Source of the DNA: Streptomyces sp. SID13031 | GTDB taxonomy: Bacteria > Actinomycetota > Actinomycetes > Propionibacteriales > Kribbellaceae | DNA: 64,000 nt | Assembly (NCBI RefSeq): GCF_010548305.1 | Contig: NZ_JAAGLV010000022.1 | Location: 62,001-126,000 of the forward strand | Direction: 5' to 3' | Shown here: in pieces, positions 1-8,451 of the stretch | Layout: every line of letters starts with the position of its first letter | Position numbering within the stretch: the first letter of the stretch is position 1 | Made by a program: the position numbers and the translations under genes | Notes under the pieces: model-generated | Told to the model about the DNA's origin: nothing | Databases searched by the model: none | What the model saw: the letters and a program-made list of their open reading frames with translations, nothing else

Positions 1-2
1 GC

Positions 3-731
3 CGCGAGGCCACTCTCGGGTACTGGGTGATGCTGGACGCGCCCGCGGCGACCGAGCGGATCGCGCTGACCGGGTACGACTACGTGGTACTGGACGGTCA
101 GCACGGGCTGATCGACCAGCGGGGGTTGCTGGACGGGCTGATGGCGATCGATGCCGCAGGCAACGGTACTGCGGGGCTGGTGCGCGTCGAGGCGAACAAC
201 GAGACGCCGATCGGGCGAGCGCTGGACGCCGGGGCGGCGGGGGTGATCGTGCCGCTGATCGACACGGCCGAGGATGCGTTGCGGGCTGTGCGGGCGGCGC
301 GCTATCCACCGGTCGGCGTACGGTCGTACGGGCCGGCGCGGTCGGGGTTGCGGATCGGCCCGGTTCCCGCCGAGGCCGACGCGGCGACCGTCGTACTGGC
401 GATGATCGAGACTCGGCAGGGGCTGGAGAACGTCGCCGGGATCTGCGCGACGCCCGGGCTGGACGGGATCTACATCGGGCCGTCTGACCTGCGGCTGGCG
501 ATCGGTGGCAAGTATCCGGGGGATCCGGACGTTGCCGAGACGTTCGACGCCGCGGTGGCGTTGATCGCCCGCACTGCGGCCGCGGCGGGAGTTGCCGCGG
601 GCATGCACACGCACAGCGGCGCCGAGGCACGCCGCTTGCTGAGCGAAGGCTTCACCTTCGCCTCAGTCTCCTCCGACCTGGACCACCTCCAAGCAGCAGC
701 CGCTGCCCATTTGGCGGCGGCGCGCGCCTGA
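3..731 (+). CDS. HpcH/HpaI-family aldolase, 5'-truncated by the window edge
   Basis: Class II metal-dependent aldolase of the HpcH/HpaI type, which cleaves 2-keto-3-deoxy or related acids to pyruvate (or a 2-oxoacid) and an aldehyde. The reading frame is open to the window start and reads REATLGYWVML before the first internal start, so the true start lies upstream. Family landmarks are YDYVVLDGQHGLID (metal and base region), DAGAAGVIVPLIDTAEDA, the arginine-bearing GVRSYGPAR and the glycine-rich DGIYIGPSDL near residue 150 of the visible part. Physiological substrate is not deducible from sequence alone. It converges on the CobW-like gene. Confidence 0.85.
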   Translation, partial: REATLGYWVMLDAPAATERIALTGYDYVVLDGQHGLIDQRGLLDGLMAIDAAGNGTAGLVRVEANNETPIGRALDAGAAGVIVPLIDTAEDALRAVRAARYPPVGVRSYGPARSGLRIGPVPAEADAATVVLAMIETRQGLENVAGICATPGLDGIYIGPSDLRLAIGGKYPGDPDVAETFDAAVALIARTAAAAGVAAGMHTHSGAEARRLLSEGFTFASVSSDLDHLQAAAAAHLAAARA

Positions 732-746
732 TGGCCGGGGCTGCAG

Positions 747-826
747 CACACACCAATGCGCGAATCTGGTGTATCCAGTGGGCGAGCTGAGCGTGCGCCG
801 GTCGGCCAACGCAAGGTTGGTGTGTG
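747..826. terminator. Long-looped inverted repeat between convergent genes
   Basis: CACACACCAA at 747-756 is matched by TTGGTGTGTG at 817-826. The 10-bp arms are perfect and sit about 60 nt apart, in the gap between the convergent aldolase and CobW-like genes. It could be a bidirectional terminator arm or a protein-binding dyad. There is no T-tract and the loop is long, so function is uncertain. Confidence 0.3.
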
Positions 827-843
827 GTGGCGGTCCGGGGTGC

Positions 844-1917
844 TCAGAGGACTCCGGCGAAGGGGTCGTCTAGGGACTGCCAGTCGAGGGTGGCTAGTTC
901 GGATTCGGTGAGTAGGCAGTTGTCCAGGATTGTTTGCAGGCGGGCGGGGTCCAGGCCGACGCCGGTTGCGACGACTGTGCACTCGGCTAGGTGTTCGGTC
1001 TCTGACCACTCGCCGAGTGTGCCGAGGGAGGCGCTGTAGCCGGCTGACTCCCAGCGCACTCGCTGGGTCGGTCGGTTGGCCAGCCAGACGATGCCCCGGC
1101 TGCGGACGACGCCGTCGACGATGTCTTCCAGAGCTTCGTTGAGGCGCGCGGGGTGTAGCGGGCGACTTGAGCGCCAGAGGACCGTGGTGACTCCATCGCC
1201 ACTTGGTTGCAGCCGGGAGTCGGCCGCCAGTTCGCCGGCCCACGCCTCCGCCGCCTTGAAGTCGAAAAACCCGAGCCGCGCGACCGCCGCGACCGGTACG
1301 CCGCTGGGGTCGGCGTTGACGACCATGGTCCGCGGGTTCAGGTGCTGGAGCAGGTGGTGCAGCCGCTCCGGCGCCTTGCCGCGATGCGCGTTCGCGAGCA
1401 CGCAGACATCCGCGTACTCGATCTGCCGTGCGGTCAGCTCAGCCACGTTTCGCCGGTCGGGAAGCCCGAGCGCGAGCCCACGCTCGGCCAGCAACTCGTC
1501 GCCGGACAACTGCTCGACCAAGAGCACGGCGTCGACCACACAGGTCACCGTGTCGACCCGGACTTCGGGCATCGTCGCGACCAGAGCACTCGCGAGTGAC
1601 CGCGCCTCCATCGCCGGCGGAGCGGCCAGTACTACGTGTTGCCAGTGCCTGCGCGCGACCAGCGTCTCCAGGAGTGGCAGGAGCGACTCGATCAGCTGGC
1701 AGGCGCCGCAGTCGTCGTCGGCGCCGAACTCGCCCGCGTCGATCTGACCGCTCTGGTCGAACACCCTCCAGGTCAGCACTCCACGACCGAGGAGCTCGTC
1801 CTGATCCACCACGACGGCCACTGTGGTGGCGTCGACCATGGCGTCCAGTACGGGCTCCCGAAGCGTCGTCGAGAGTCCGGTCAGCAGGGTCAACGGGGTC
1901 TTCCGAGGGGCGGCCAT
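844..1917 (-). CDS. CobW/ZNG1-like metallochaperone homologue with degenerate P-loop
   Basis: A 357-residue protein of the CobW family (COG0523), whose members are normally GTPases that insert zinc or cobalt into client proteins. The Walker A site near residues 10-20 reads LLTGLSTTLR, so the GKT/S of a working P-loop is missing. A CGAC pair (Cys70, Cys73) stands where CobW proteins carry their metal-binding CxCC motif. The later fold is recognisable (CVVDAVLLVEQL, YADVCVLANAHRG in place of NKxD, and a CobW C-terminal-like GIVWLANRP). A perfect Zur-type palindrome lies 13 bp upstream. Inferred: a zinc-starvation protein that may bind metal without hydrolysing GTP. Confidence 0.8.
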   Translation of the reverse strand: MAAPRKTPLTLLTGLSTTLREPVLDAMVDATTVAVVVDQDELLGRGVLTWRVFDQSGQIDAGEFGADDDCGACQLIESLLPLLETLVARRHWQHVVLAAPPAMEARSLASALVATMPEVRVDTVTCVVDAVLLVEQLSGDELLAERGLALGLPDRRNVAELTARQIEYADVCVLANAHRGKAPERLHHLLQHLNPRTMVVNADPSGVPVAAVARLGFFDFKAAEAWAGELAADSRLQPSGDGVTTVLWRSSRPLHPARLNEALEDIVDGVVRSRGIVWLANRPTQRVRWESAGYSASLGTLGEWSETEHLAECTVVATGVGLDPARLQTILDNCLLTESELATLDWQSLDDPFAGVL

Positions 1918-1923
1918 ACCCCC

Positions 1924-1929
1924 ACTATA
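1924..1929 (-). promoter_or_regulatory. -10 element of a leaderless promoter (TATAGT)
   Basis: On the minus strand TATAGT ends six bases before the ATG of the CobW-like gene and no Shine-Dalgarno sequence intervenes. Transcription would therefore start at or next to the A of ATG. The Zur-type box abuts this hexamer on its upstream side, in the -35/-10 spacer, the expected place for a repressor. Confidence 0.6.
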
Positions 1930-1944
1930 TGAAAACCGTTTTCA
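1930..1944. promoter_or_regulatory. Zur-type operator (TGAAAACCGTTTTCA)
   Basis: A perfect 7-1-7 inverted repeat, TGAAAAC-C-GTTTTCA. It matches the known actinobacterial Zur box architecture (TGAAAATGATTTTCA-like) in length, symmetry and its TGAAAA/TTTTCA ends. It lies in the spacer of the CobW-like gene's leaderless promoter. Zinc-loaded Zur would repress here and zinc starvation would relieve it. Confidence 0.75.
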
Positions 1945-2072
1945 TCAGTAAAGAGCTGGGGGTGCACCACTTCTTCGTCCGGACCGGGAGATTTCCGCGC
2001 AGTGCCGGGGATTAGTTGCTCTAAATCCATAGTGCGCCCCGGCGGACACTCTCGCTCGCCTTCCGCGCGTCG

Positions 2073-3227
2073 TCAGGCGGCCCCGAGCAGCTCGTCGAGC
2101 GTGCGCCAGAAGTGCAGGATCGGCTCGGCCAGCGGCGGCAGGTGCTGCGTCAGCAGGACGGCGGTCACGCCGTGGTCGGGGAAGTTGTACCAAGTCGTGC
2201 CCAGCCCGCCTCCCCAGCCGTAGCGACGCGGGAGGCCAGGGTCGAGGCGGACCTGTACGCCGTGCCCCCAGCCCTCGCCGTCGAGGAAGATCGCCGCAGA
2301 CGGGCCGTTGCGTTGCTCCTCAGTCAGCTGGTCAGTGCTCAACTCGGCGATGGCTTCCTCGGTGAGCAGCCCCGCGCCGCCATCCAGCAGCAGCCGCCCG
2401 AACCGCAGATAGTCCGTTGCCGTCGACACCAGGCCGCCAGCCGCGTGGGGGAACACCGGCGGCGCCAGCCAGTCGCTGTCGTCAGTACCGTCGAACAGGA
2501 CCGGCCCGTCGTCACCGCTCATGAAGCACGGGATCAGCCGGTCGCGCGCGTGCTCCGGTACTGCGAAACCCGTGTCGGTCATACCCAGCGGTTGGAGCAG
2601 GCGCTCAGCCATCAACCTGGGCAGCGGCATCGCGGCGGCACGCGCGAGCAGGACCCCGAGGACCGGGTACGCGAGCTCGTACCGCCAATGACGACCGGGT
2701 TGCTCCATCAGCGGGAGAGTGGCGAACTGCTCGATCCACTCGTCTGGGGTGTGCCGCACCCCCGACGGCAAGGGCGGACCCATTCCGAGACCGCGGGCGA
2801 CGGCAAGCTCGGCGACCGGGCAGGAGTCCACCTCGAAGGCGAACCCGAACCCGAGCCGCATGGTCAGCAGATCCTCGACCGTGATCTCCTGCTCGGCCGG
2901 AACGGTGTCGTCGACCGGACCGTCCAGCCGACGGACCACCCGGCGATCGGCGAGCTCGGGAAGCCAACGGGTAATCGGATCGGTCAGCGCCAGCACGCCG
3001 TCCGCGGCAAGTTGGTGCGTGAGGGCGGCTGTGATCGGCTTGGTCATCGAGCTGATCCGGACGACCGCGTCCGGCCGCAAAGGCCCGCCATCCGGTCCGG
3101 TGCGCCCGACCGCCTCGACCCAGTCGCCCGCCGTGGAGCTGATCGCCATCACGGCACCGGGCAACGCACCGGACGCGACGAACCCGGCCATCGCCTTGCT
3201 GAGAACCAACTGCTGATCAGGCGTCAT
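2073..3227 (-). CDS. Serine hydrolase of the class C beta-lactamase/esterase family
   Basis: A 384-residue beta-lactamase-fold protein. The nucleophile motif SxxK appears as SSMTKP (near residue 55). The usual YxN triad position reads WRYELAYPVLG, so the asparagine is replaced. The C-terminal KTG-like strand is represented by YGWGGGLGTTW. No signal peptide is evident, so it is probably a cytoplasmic esterase or peptidase rather than a secreted beta-lactamase. The start is supported by a leaderless-type TACCTT ending six bases before ATG. Substrate unknown. Confidence 0.8.
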   Translation of the reverse strand: MTPDQQLVLSKAMAGFVASGALPGAVMAISSTAGDWVEAVGRTGPDGGPLRPDAVVRISSMTKPITAALTHQLAADGVLALTDPITRWLPELADRRVVRRLDGPVDDTVPAEQEITVEDLLTMRLGFGFAFEVDSCPVAELAVARGLGMGPPLPSGVRHTPDEWIEQFATLPLMEQPGRHWRYELAYPVLGVLLARAAAMPLPRLMAERLLQPLGMTDTGFAVPEHARDRLIPCFMSGDDGPVLFDGTDDSDWLAPPVFPHAAGGLVSTATDYLRFGRLLLDGGAGLLTEEAIAELSTDQLTEEQRNGPSAAIFLDGEGWGHGVQVRLDPGLPRRYGWGGGLGTTWYNFPDHGVTAVLLTQHLPPLAEPILHFWRTLDELLGAA

Positions 3228-3266
3228 GGTGCCAAGGTAGCCGAGGCTCCGGACACTTTCGCCTGG

Positions 3267-4052
3267 CTAGCTGGTCGCGCTCGTGTAGCGGCGGAGGCCC
3301 GCTCGCCAAGCCAATCCGGTCACCGCGCAGGCAGCGCCGGCGACGCCGAGAGCAACCGGTACTGCGACCAGCCCGCCTCCGCGCGCCAGCACGTCGACGG
3401 GCACGGTTGCGATCAGGGCGACCGGGAAGACGTACGTGAAGATCAGCTGCAGCGGGGCCCCATACACCTGGACCGGATACCGGGCGAACTGCCAGATCGC
3501 CTCGTAGACAACGTCGAAGCTGAGGCCGAGAGCCCAGAAGACGACGGAGGCGAAGAGCACCCGGGTCGCCCACATCGTGACCGTGGCCGCGAGCAACAGG
3601 GCCAACCAGGCCAGCGTTCCCACCAGTGTGATGGCGATCGCGGCGTGGGTGAGGCCGAAGACGACTATCCCGAGGCCGAGGGCGACCTGGATCAGGGCGA
3701 GCGGTGCGGAGGTACCGAGGCTGGCCAGCAGGATCGTCGGTGCGGGCTGGAGCAGCAGCGCGTCGAAGCGGCCGTTCTTGATCTGCTCGCCGAACCACTG
3801 GAGATTCGGTTCGACCAAGGCTGCCCGGAGTCCGTTGATGGTCTGGAAAGTGCCGAGCAGGGCGATCGCCTCGCCTGCGGACCAGCCGCCGAGCGAGTCC
3901 GTCCGGGTGTAGACGACACCCAGCGCGGCCAGCGAGGCCGCCGCCGCGACGATGGTCACCACGAGCTCGAAGAGCAGGTCGGCGCGGAACGTCACGCTGC
4001 GCCGGACGGACAGCGAGAACAGCGTCCCGAAGAGTTTGACGGTCTTGAGCAT
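3267..4052 (-). CDS. ABC-2 type transporter permease (second subunit)
   Basis: About 261 residues with roughly six hydrophobic segments, of the ABC-2 permease class (PF06182-like) used by exporters of lipids, polysaccharides or drugs. I start it at the methionine that begins MLKTVKLFG. A GGAGG lies six bases upstream, and the previous gene's TGA is one base away (TGAGATG). A longer upstream start would extend into the upstream permease gene. A typical motif is GEAIALLGTFQ followed by QIKNGRFDALLLQP. Works with the adjacent permease and ATPase as a heteromeric exporter. Confidence 0.85.
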   Translation of the reverse strand: MLKTVKLFGTLFSLSVRRSVTFRADLLFELVVTIVAAAASLAALGVVYTRTDSLGGWSAGEAIALLGTFQTINGLRAALVEPNLQWFGEQIKNGRFDALLLQPAPTILLASLGTSAPLALIQVALGLGIVVFGLTHAAIAITLVGTLAWLALLLAATVTMWATRVLFASVVFWALGLSFDVVYEAIWQFARYPVQVYGAPLQLIFTYVFPVALIATVPVDVLARGGGLVAVPVALGVAGAACAVTGLAWRAGLRRYTSATS

Positions 4053-4053
4053 C

Positions 4054-4836
4054 TCAACCTCCGACAGCAGTGAAACGACGGACACCCAATCGCCAGACGA
4101 GCGTCGCCAGCGCAGTCAGAACGACCAGCCAAGCGACCTGTACGCCGTACGTGGCCGAGACGCTCGAGAGGTTGCCGGCGGCAATCTCGGCCGGGGCGCC
4201 GAGCATCGACCAGAAGGGGAGGAGTCGGCCGACCTCCTGCAGCGGCTCTGGCAGGAAGGTCAGCGGCGCGGCCGTACCGCCGAGCAGGAAGATCAGCGTC
4301 TCGCCCATGCCCACGGCGCCGTGCGCTCGCTGGGTCCAGATGGCCGACAGCGCGAGCGTGTACGTGAAGGCGAAGCGAATCGCGGCCGCGAGCAGGATGG
4401 CTGGGATTGCCAGGAGAAGGTCCGTGGCCGTCAGGTGCACGTCCGCGAGGAGCCCGACGATCAGGATCAGGGGGAGTCCGAACAGCAGGTGCCAGAGTCT
4501 GATGGCGAGGTTGGTCGCGAGTAGGTCGATCACGACCGGCCGCGGCTTCACCAACTCGGCCGCGAACTCGCCGCCGTAGATGTCGTTGGCCAGCGTGTGG
4601 TGCTCGTACGAGACGGTGAGTAGTTGCACGGCGAGCAGGACTACGTAGTACGAGGTGATTCCGGAGTCGCCGGGCAACGCTGATGACCAGACGAGGAGGC
4701 CGAGCAGCGGGGTGACCGCCTGCCCGACCACGAGCGTGATCACGAAGGAGCGCAGGCTCCACCACTGCACTGAGCTACGCCAGATGCCCAGTCCGAGGAG
4801 GCGGATGATCCGGTCCGCCTGTGCGACCGCGGTCAC
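4054..4836 (-). CDS. ABC-2 type transporter permease (first subunit)
   Basis: Roughly 260 residues and six membrane segments, homologous in layout to its neighbour. It includes DIYGGEFAAELVKPRP, the equivalent of the cytoplasmic coupling region in this permease family. I choose the GTG that overlaps the ATPase stop codon (GTGA). An upstream ATG would put about 30 charged residues inside the ATPase gene. Order is ATPase, permease, permease in one translationally coupled operon. Confidence 0.82.
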   Translation of the reverse strand: MTAVAQADRIIRLLGLGIWRSSVQWWSLRSFVITLVVGQAVTPLLGLLVWSSALPGDSGITSYYVVLLAVQLLTVSYEHHTLANDIYGGEFAAELVKPRPVVIDLLATNLAIRLWHLLFGLPLILIVGLLADVHLTATDLLLAIPAILLAAAIRFAFTYTLALSAIWTQRAHGAVGMGETLIFLLGGTAAPLTFLPEPLQEVGRLLPFWSMLGAPAEIAAGNLSSVSATYGVQVAWLVVLTALATLVWRLGVRRFTAVGG

Positions 4837-5600
4837 CGGTTCCCGTCCCGGTCGAAGTAGTCGAGTGACGCGAAGTCGCCGTCGTAGCGGACGCGGCTGT
4901 GCTCGATCAGGATCACTCGCCGGCACAAGGCTTCCACATCGGCCAGGTAGTGGCTGGTCAGCAGGACGGTCGCGCCGCTCTGGACGGCGTACTCGGCGAT
5001 GAATCGGCGGAGCGAGGCCGACGCCGTGACGTCGAGGCCGATCGTCGGCTCGTCCAGGAAGAGCACTTTTGGCCGGTACACCAGGGTGATGGCGAGTCCG
5101 GCGCGCATCCGTTCGCCCAGGCTCAATGCGCGGACCTGCCGGTCGAGCAAGGAGCTGAGGTCGAGCAGCTCGACCAGCTCGTCGAGGTTGGCGCGGAACT
5201 CGGGTTTCGGTACCTCGTACAGGAGCTGTTGGTAGCGCAGGGAGTCCATGACGGTGAGCTCGGCCGGGCCGCCGATGGGTTGGCTGCCGCGGACCAGCGC
5301 GATCTGCTTGAGGTATTCGTGCTGCCGGCGCCAGGGGACGTGGCCGAGCACGCGAGCCTCGCCGACGGTCGGGTGCAGGATGCCGGACAGGATCTTCATC
5401 GTGGTGGTCTTGCCTGCTCCGTTGGGCCCGATGAAGCCGACGACCTCACCGGCCTGGAGGTCGAAGGACAACTCGCTCACGGCCTCGATGTGCCGGTACT
5501 GCCGGTGGACGACGGAGCGCAGGGCGGCTCGGAGTCCTGCCTCGCGGACGGGGGCTCGGTAGGTCATACCCAGGCCTTTGACAGATACAGCTGGTCTCAT
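4833..5600 (-). CDS. ABC transporter ATP-binding protein
   Basis: A 255-residue ATPase of the ABC-2 exporter type. Walker A is GPNGAGKTT, the Q-loop region reads IALVRGSQ, the signature is LSLGERMRAG and Walker B is KVLFLDEPTIGLD, followed by the H-loop in LLTSHYLADVE. These show full catalytic competence. The start at MRPAVSVKG has GAGG just upstream. A start nine codons earlier is possible. The gene is divergent from the double-MerR regulator, which likely controls this exporter. Confidence 0.9.
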   Translation of the reverse strand: MRPAVSVKGLGMTYRAPVREAGLRAALRSVVHRQYRHIEAVSELSFDLQAGEVVGFIGPNGAGKTTTMKILSGILHPTVGEARVLGHVPWRRQHEYLKQIALVRGSQPIGGPAELTVMDSLRYQQLLYEVPKPEFRANLDELVELLDLSSLLDRQVRALSLGERMRAGLAITLVYRPKVLFLDEPTIGLDVTASASLRRFIAEYAVQSGATVLLTSHYLADVEALCRRVILIEHSRVRYDGDFASLDYFDRDGNR

Positions 5601-5625
5601 GCACCTCAAACTAGGAGGTTGATGC
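5600..5625. promoter_or_regulatory. Dyad between ABC operon and MerR-like gene
   Basis: ACCTC (5603-5607) and GAGGT (5615-5619) form an inverted repeat across AAACTAG, flanked by TGCA on both sides. It fills most of the 38-bp gap between the divergent genes. MerR-family regulators bind short dyads inside an over-long promoter spacer, so this is the natural operator candidate. It partly overlaps the exporter gene's Shine-Dalgarno region. Confidence 0.4.
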
Positions 5626-5638
5626 AAGATGAAGGGTT

Positions 5639-6427
5639 ATGGAGGAGATCACGCAGGAGGATGCTCTCGAGGGGGATGAAACCCTGCGTTGGCGGTTCAA
5701 GCAGCAGGACTACCTGAGGCCCGTCGACCTGGCCCGGATGGCCGGTTTGGGGGTCACCCAGATCCGGACGTACGAGCGGGTGGGCTTCCTCCCGCCGGCC
5801 GAGCGGGGCGAGAACGGCTATCGCCGCTACACGCCCGACCACGTCGAGGCGCTGCGCGTCGCGAGGATCCTGATCGCGGGCTATGGCTGGCAGAACGCGC
5901 TCGACGTGATGCGGGCCGTGCACTCCGCTGACAGGCTTCAGGTGTTCGCCCTGGTCAACGCCCGGCATACGGCGCTCGATGGGCAACGCGCCCGGATCAT
6001 GGTCGCGCTGGAGACCACTGAGGCCGTACTACGCCGCCCGGCTGAGGCCAAGCCGGCCCGCGACCGGCCGTTCGTGCAGATCCAGGAGGCGGCGCGGACC
6101 GTCGGCGTACGGGCATCCGCCGTGCGGTTTTGGGAGCGGGAAGGGTTGTTGCAACCACTGCGGCAGGCGTCGACCGGGTATCGCCTGTATGACGCGGAAC
6201 AGTTGGGGCGGCTCAACGTCGTCGCGTTGCTCAGGGACGTCGACTATCGCTTCGACGCGATCCGCGAAGTACTCGATGAGCTTGCCGTCGGCCGCCCCGA
6301 CCAGATCCGGCGTGCGCTCGAAGGGCGGCTCGAGACGCTGAATCGCACGTCCTGGGATTGCATCGCCGCGACGGCCGCACTACACGGTTATCTGGCGAGC
6401 GGGGCTACTCGCGGCCGGACGAGATGA
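5639..6427 (+). CDS. Tandem double-MerR transcriptional regulator
   Basis: A 262-residue protein with two separate MerR winged-helix domains in one chain. The first spans about residues 25-95 (LRPVDLARMAGLGVTQIRTYER ending GYRRYTPDHVEALR) and the second about 146-215 (IQEAARTVGVRASAVRFWEREG ending GYRLYDAEQLGRL). Ordinary MerR proteins have one domain plus an effector or dimerisation tail. No TipA-type or B12 domain follows. A single chain could imitate a MerR dimer. It is divergent from the ABC exporter, and its end overlaps the convergent aldo/keto reductase by 23 bp. Confidence 0.85.
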   Translation: MEEITQEDALEGDETLRWRFKQQDYLRPVDLARMAGLGVTQIRTYERVGFLPPAERGENGYRRYTPDHVEALRVARILIAGYGWQNALDVMRAVHSADRLQVFALVNARHTALDGQRARIMVALETTEAVLRRPAEAKPARDRPFVQIQEAARTVGVRASAVRFWEREGLLQPLRQASTGYRLYDAEQLGRLNVVALLRDVDYRFDAIREVLDELAVGRPDQIRRALEGRLETLNRTSWDCIAATAALHGYLASGATRGRTR

Positions 6428-7403
6428 AGGACGGATCGTGCCAGCGGGCGCCGGTGACCTCGGCGGCGATCGGCTCCAGTACTGCGAGCTCGGAGTCGTC
6501 GAGGGTGAGGTCGAGGGCCTTGAGGTTCTCCTCGACGCGGGTGCGGCTACGAGTGCCGGGGATCGGTACGACGGAGGTCTGCCAGACCGCCGTGCGCTGG
6601 TGCACCCAGGCGAGCGCGACCTGCGCCACCGTGGTGTTGCGGACCGCGGCGATCTTCCGTAGCGGCTCGAGCAGTGCCTGGTTGGCCTCGCCGTTGGCGC
6701 CCTGGAAGCGGGCCATCGTGTTGCGGACGTCGTTGGCGGCGTTCGGGTCCACCTGGTTGACGCCGGTCAGCAGGCCGCGGCCGAGCGGCGAGTAGGGCAC
6801 CATCGCGATGCCTAGCCGGGCGGCGGTCGGTACGACCTGGTTCTCGATGTCGCGGCTGAACAGCGACCACTCGGACTGGACGGCCGCGATCGGGTGGATC
6901 GCGTGGGCGGCGGCGAGCTCGTCGCCGGTGACCTCGCTCAGGCCGAGGTGCTTGACCTTGCCCGCGGCAACGAGCTCGGCCATCGCACCGACCATGTCCT
7001 CGAGCGGTACTTCGGGATCGCGGCGATGCATGTAGTACAGGTCGATCTCGTCGACGCCGAGCCGTTGCAGGCTGGCGTCCGCGGAGGTACGGACGTAGTC
7101 GGGGTCGTTGCGGATGTCCAGCGTTCCGTCCTCCAGGCGGCGAAGCCCGAACTTGGTGGCGATCACCAGCTCGTCGCGATGCGCTGCGAAGAACGGGGCG
7201 AGGAAGCGTTCGTTGTCGCCGAATCCGTAGGCGTCGGCGGTGTCGAAGAGGGTGACGCCGAGCTCGAAGGCGTGCTCGAGCGTCGCCCGGGCCTCGGTCA
7301 GGTCCGTATCGCCGTAGGCGACGCTGATGCCCATGGCGCCGAATCCCTGGGCGCTGACGACCGGGCCGTCGGTGCCGAGCTGAAGTTTGCGAAGTGTGCT
7401 CAT
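6405..7403 (-). CDS. Aldo/keto reductase
   Basis: An NADPH-dependent oxidoreductase of the AKR superfamily (AKR13/YakC-like), 332 residues. Conserved elements are LGTDGPVVSAQGFGAMGIS at the N-terminus, LFDTADAYGFGDNERFLA with the catalytic Asp and Tyr, the Lys in LVIATKFG and His in YYMHRRD, and the coenzyme motif PIPGTRSRTRVEEN. I use the ATG of MSTLRKLQL; upstream sequence reads poorly as protein. It is divergent from an AraC-type regulator, a common pairing in actinomycetes, which suggests inducible detoxification. Confidence 0.9.
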   Translation of the reverse strand: MSTLRKLQLGTDGPVVSAQGFGAMGISVAYGDTDLTEARATLEHAFELGVTLFDTADAYGFGDNERFLAPFFAAHRDELVIATKFGLRRLEDGTLDIRNDPDYVRTSADASLQRLGVDEIDLYYMHRRDPEVPLEDMVGAMAELVAAGKVKHLGLSEVTGDELAAAHAIHPIAAVQSEWSLFSRDIENQVVPTAARLGIAMVPYSPLGRGLLTGVNQVDPNAANDVRNTMARFQGANGEANQALLEPLRKIAAVRNTTVAQVALAWVHQRTAVWQTSVVPIPGTRSRTRVEENLKALDLTLDDSELAVLEPIAAEVTGARWHDPSFISSGRE

Positions 7404-7517
7404 GTCTTCAATCCGACCATCGGCGGGCGGCCGACCGTTAGAACGATGGTCGCGCATCCTTGCCTGATTCTGCTTCTGGTGAGACTCGGGGTGCGAAGGG
7501 GTGTTTCAATCGGAGGC

Positions 7518-8396
7518 ATGGCCCGACTGGATGAGTTGCGTGCGCTGATGGCGCGGCACGCGCGGGCGGACTGGGGTTCGGAGATCGACGGTGTGATGAT
7601 CTCGCACTCGGACCACCCGACCCCGCCGACGGCGTCGATGACCGGGACCGTGCTCGCGGTGATGGCGCAGGGGCGCAAGACGCTGGCGCTGGGCGACAAG
7701 GTGTTCGACTACCAGGCCGGCCAGTTCCTGATCTGCTCGGTGGACATGCCGATCACCGGCCGGTTCACCGTGGCCAGCCCGGATGAGCCGGCGCTGAGCT
7801 TCGGATTGCAGTTGGAGCCGGCCGAGATCGCCGAGTTGTTGCTGCGGGCGGGGTTGGCGGATCTGCCGCCTTGCACGAAGGGCCCCTTGCCGGGGCTCGC
7901 CGTGTCCGAAGCGCCTGACGAGTTGCTGGACGCCGTAGTACGGCTGCTGCGGTTGCTGGATCATCCGCGCGACCGCGAAGTACTGCTGCCGTTGGTCAAG
8001 CGGGAGATCCTCTGGCGCCTCATCACCGGCGAGCAGGGCGCGATCGTCCGCCAGCTCGGTCTCGCCGACAGCAGCCTCAACCAGGTCTCCCGGGCGGTCA
8101 GGTGGATCCGCGACCACTACCGGGAGTCGTTCAAGGTCCAGGATCTCGCCAGTACGAGCGGTTTGAGCGTCTCCGCTTTCCACCGCAACTTCCACGCGGT
8201 CACAGCGATGAGCCCGATCCAGTTCCAGAAACAGATCCGCCTCCAGGAGGCCCGGCTCCTGCTGGCCACCCAGCCCAACGACGTCACCCGGATCAGTTTT
8301 GCGGTCGGCTACGACAGTCCTTCCCAGTTCTCCCGCGAGTACCGCCGCCAATTCGGCACTGCACCCAGCCAGGACGCCGCCCAACTCCGCAGTTAA
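7518..8396 (+). CDS. AraC-family transcriptional regulator
   Basis: A 292-residue regulator. Residues 10-180 form the AraC N-terminal cupin-like effector domain (HSDHPTPPTASMTGTVLAVMAQGRK). The C-terminal 100 residues hold two HTH motifs (FKVQDLASTSGLSVSAFHRNF and DVTRISFAVGYDSPSQFSREY). This architecture is typical of regulators that sit next to and control an aldo/keto reductase or SDR. A GGAGG sits only one base before ATG, so translation may be leaderless (TTCAAT seven bases upstream). Confidence 0.88.
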   Translation: MARLDELRALMARHARADWGSEIDGVMISHSDHPTPPTASMTGTVLAVMAQGRKTLALGDKVFDYQAGQFLICSVDMPITGRFTVASPDEPALSFGLQLEPAEIAELLLRAGLADLPPCTKGPLPGLAVSEAPDELLDAVVRLLRLLDHPRDREVLLPLVKREILWRLITGEQGAIVRQLGLADSSLNQVSRAVRWIRDHYRESFKVQDLASTSGLSVSAFHRNFHAVTAMSPIQFQKQIRLQEARLLLATQPNDVTRISFAVGYDSPSQFSREYRRQFGTAPSQDAAQLRS

Positions 8397-8451
8397 CAGT
8401 TAAGGGCCTGGAGGGTTCCGTGGGTTGGGGATGGTAACTAGTGTGCGGACT

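Noticed and set aside
2112..4073. 653-codon open frame on the plus strand
   Set aside because: Antisense to the serine hydrolase and ABC permease genes; composition (Arg/Gln/Asp/Gly repeats) is that of a high-GC shadow frame.
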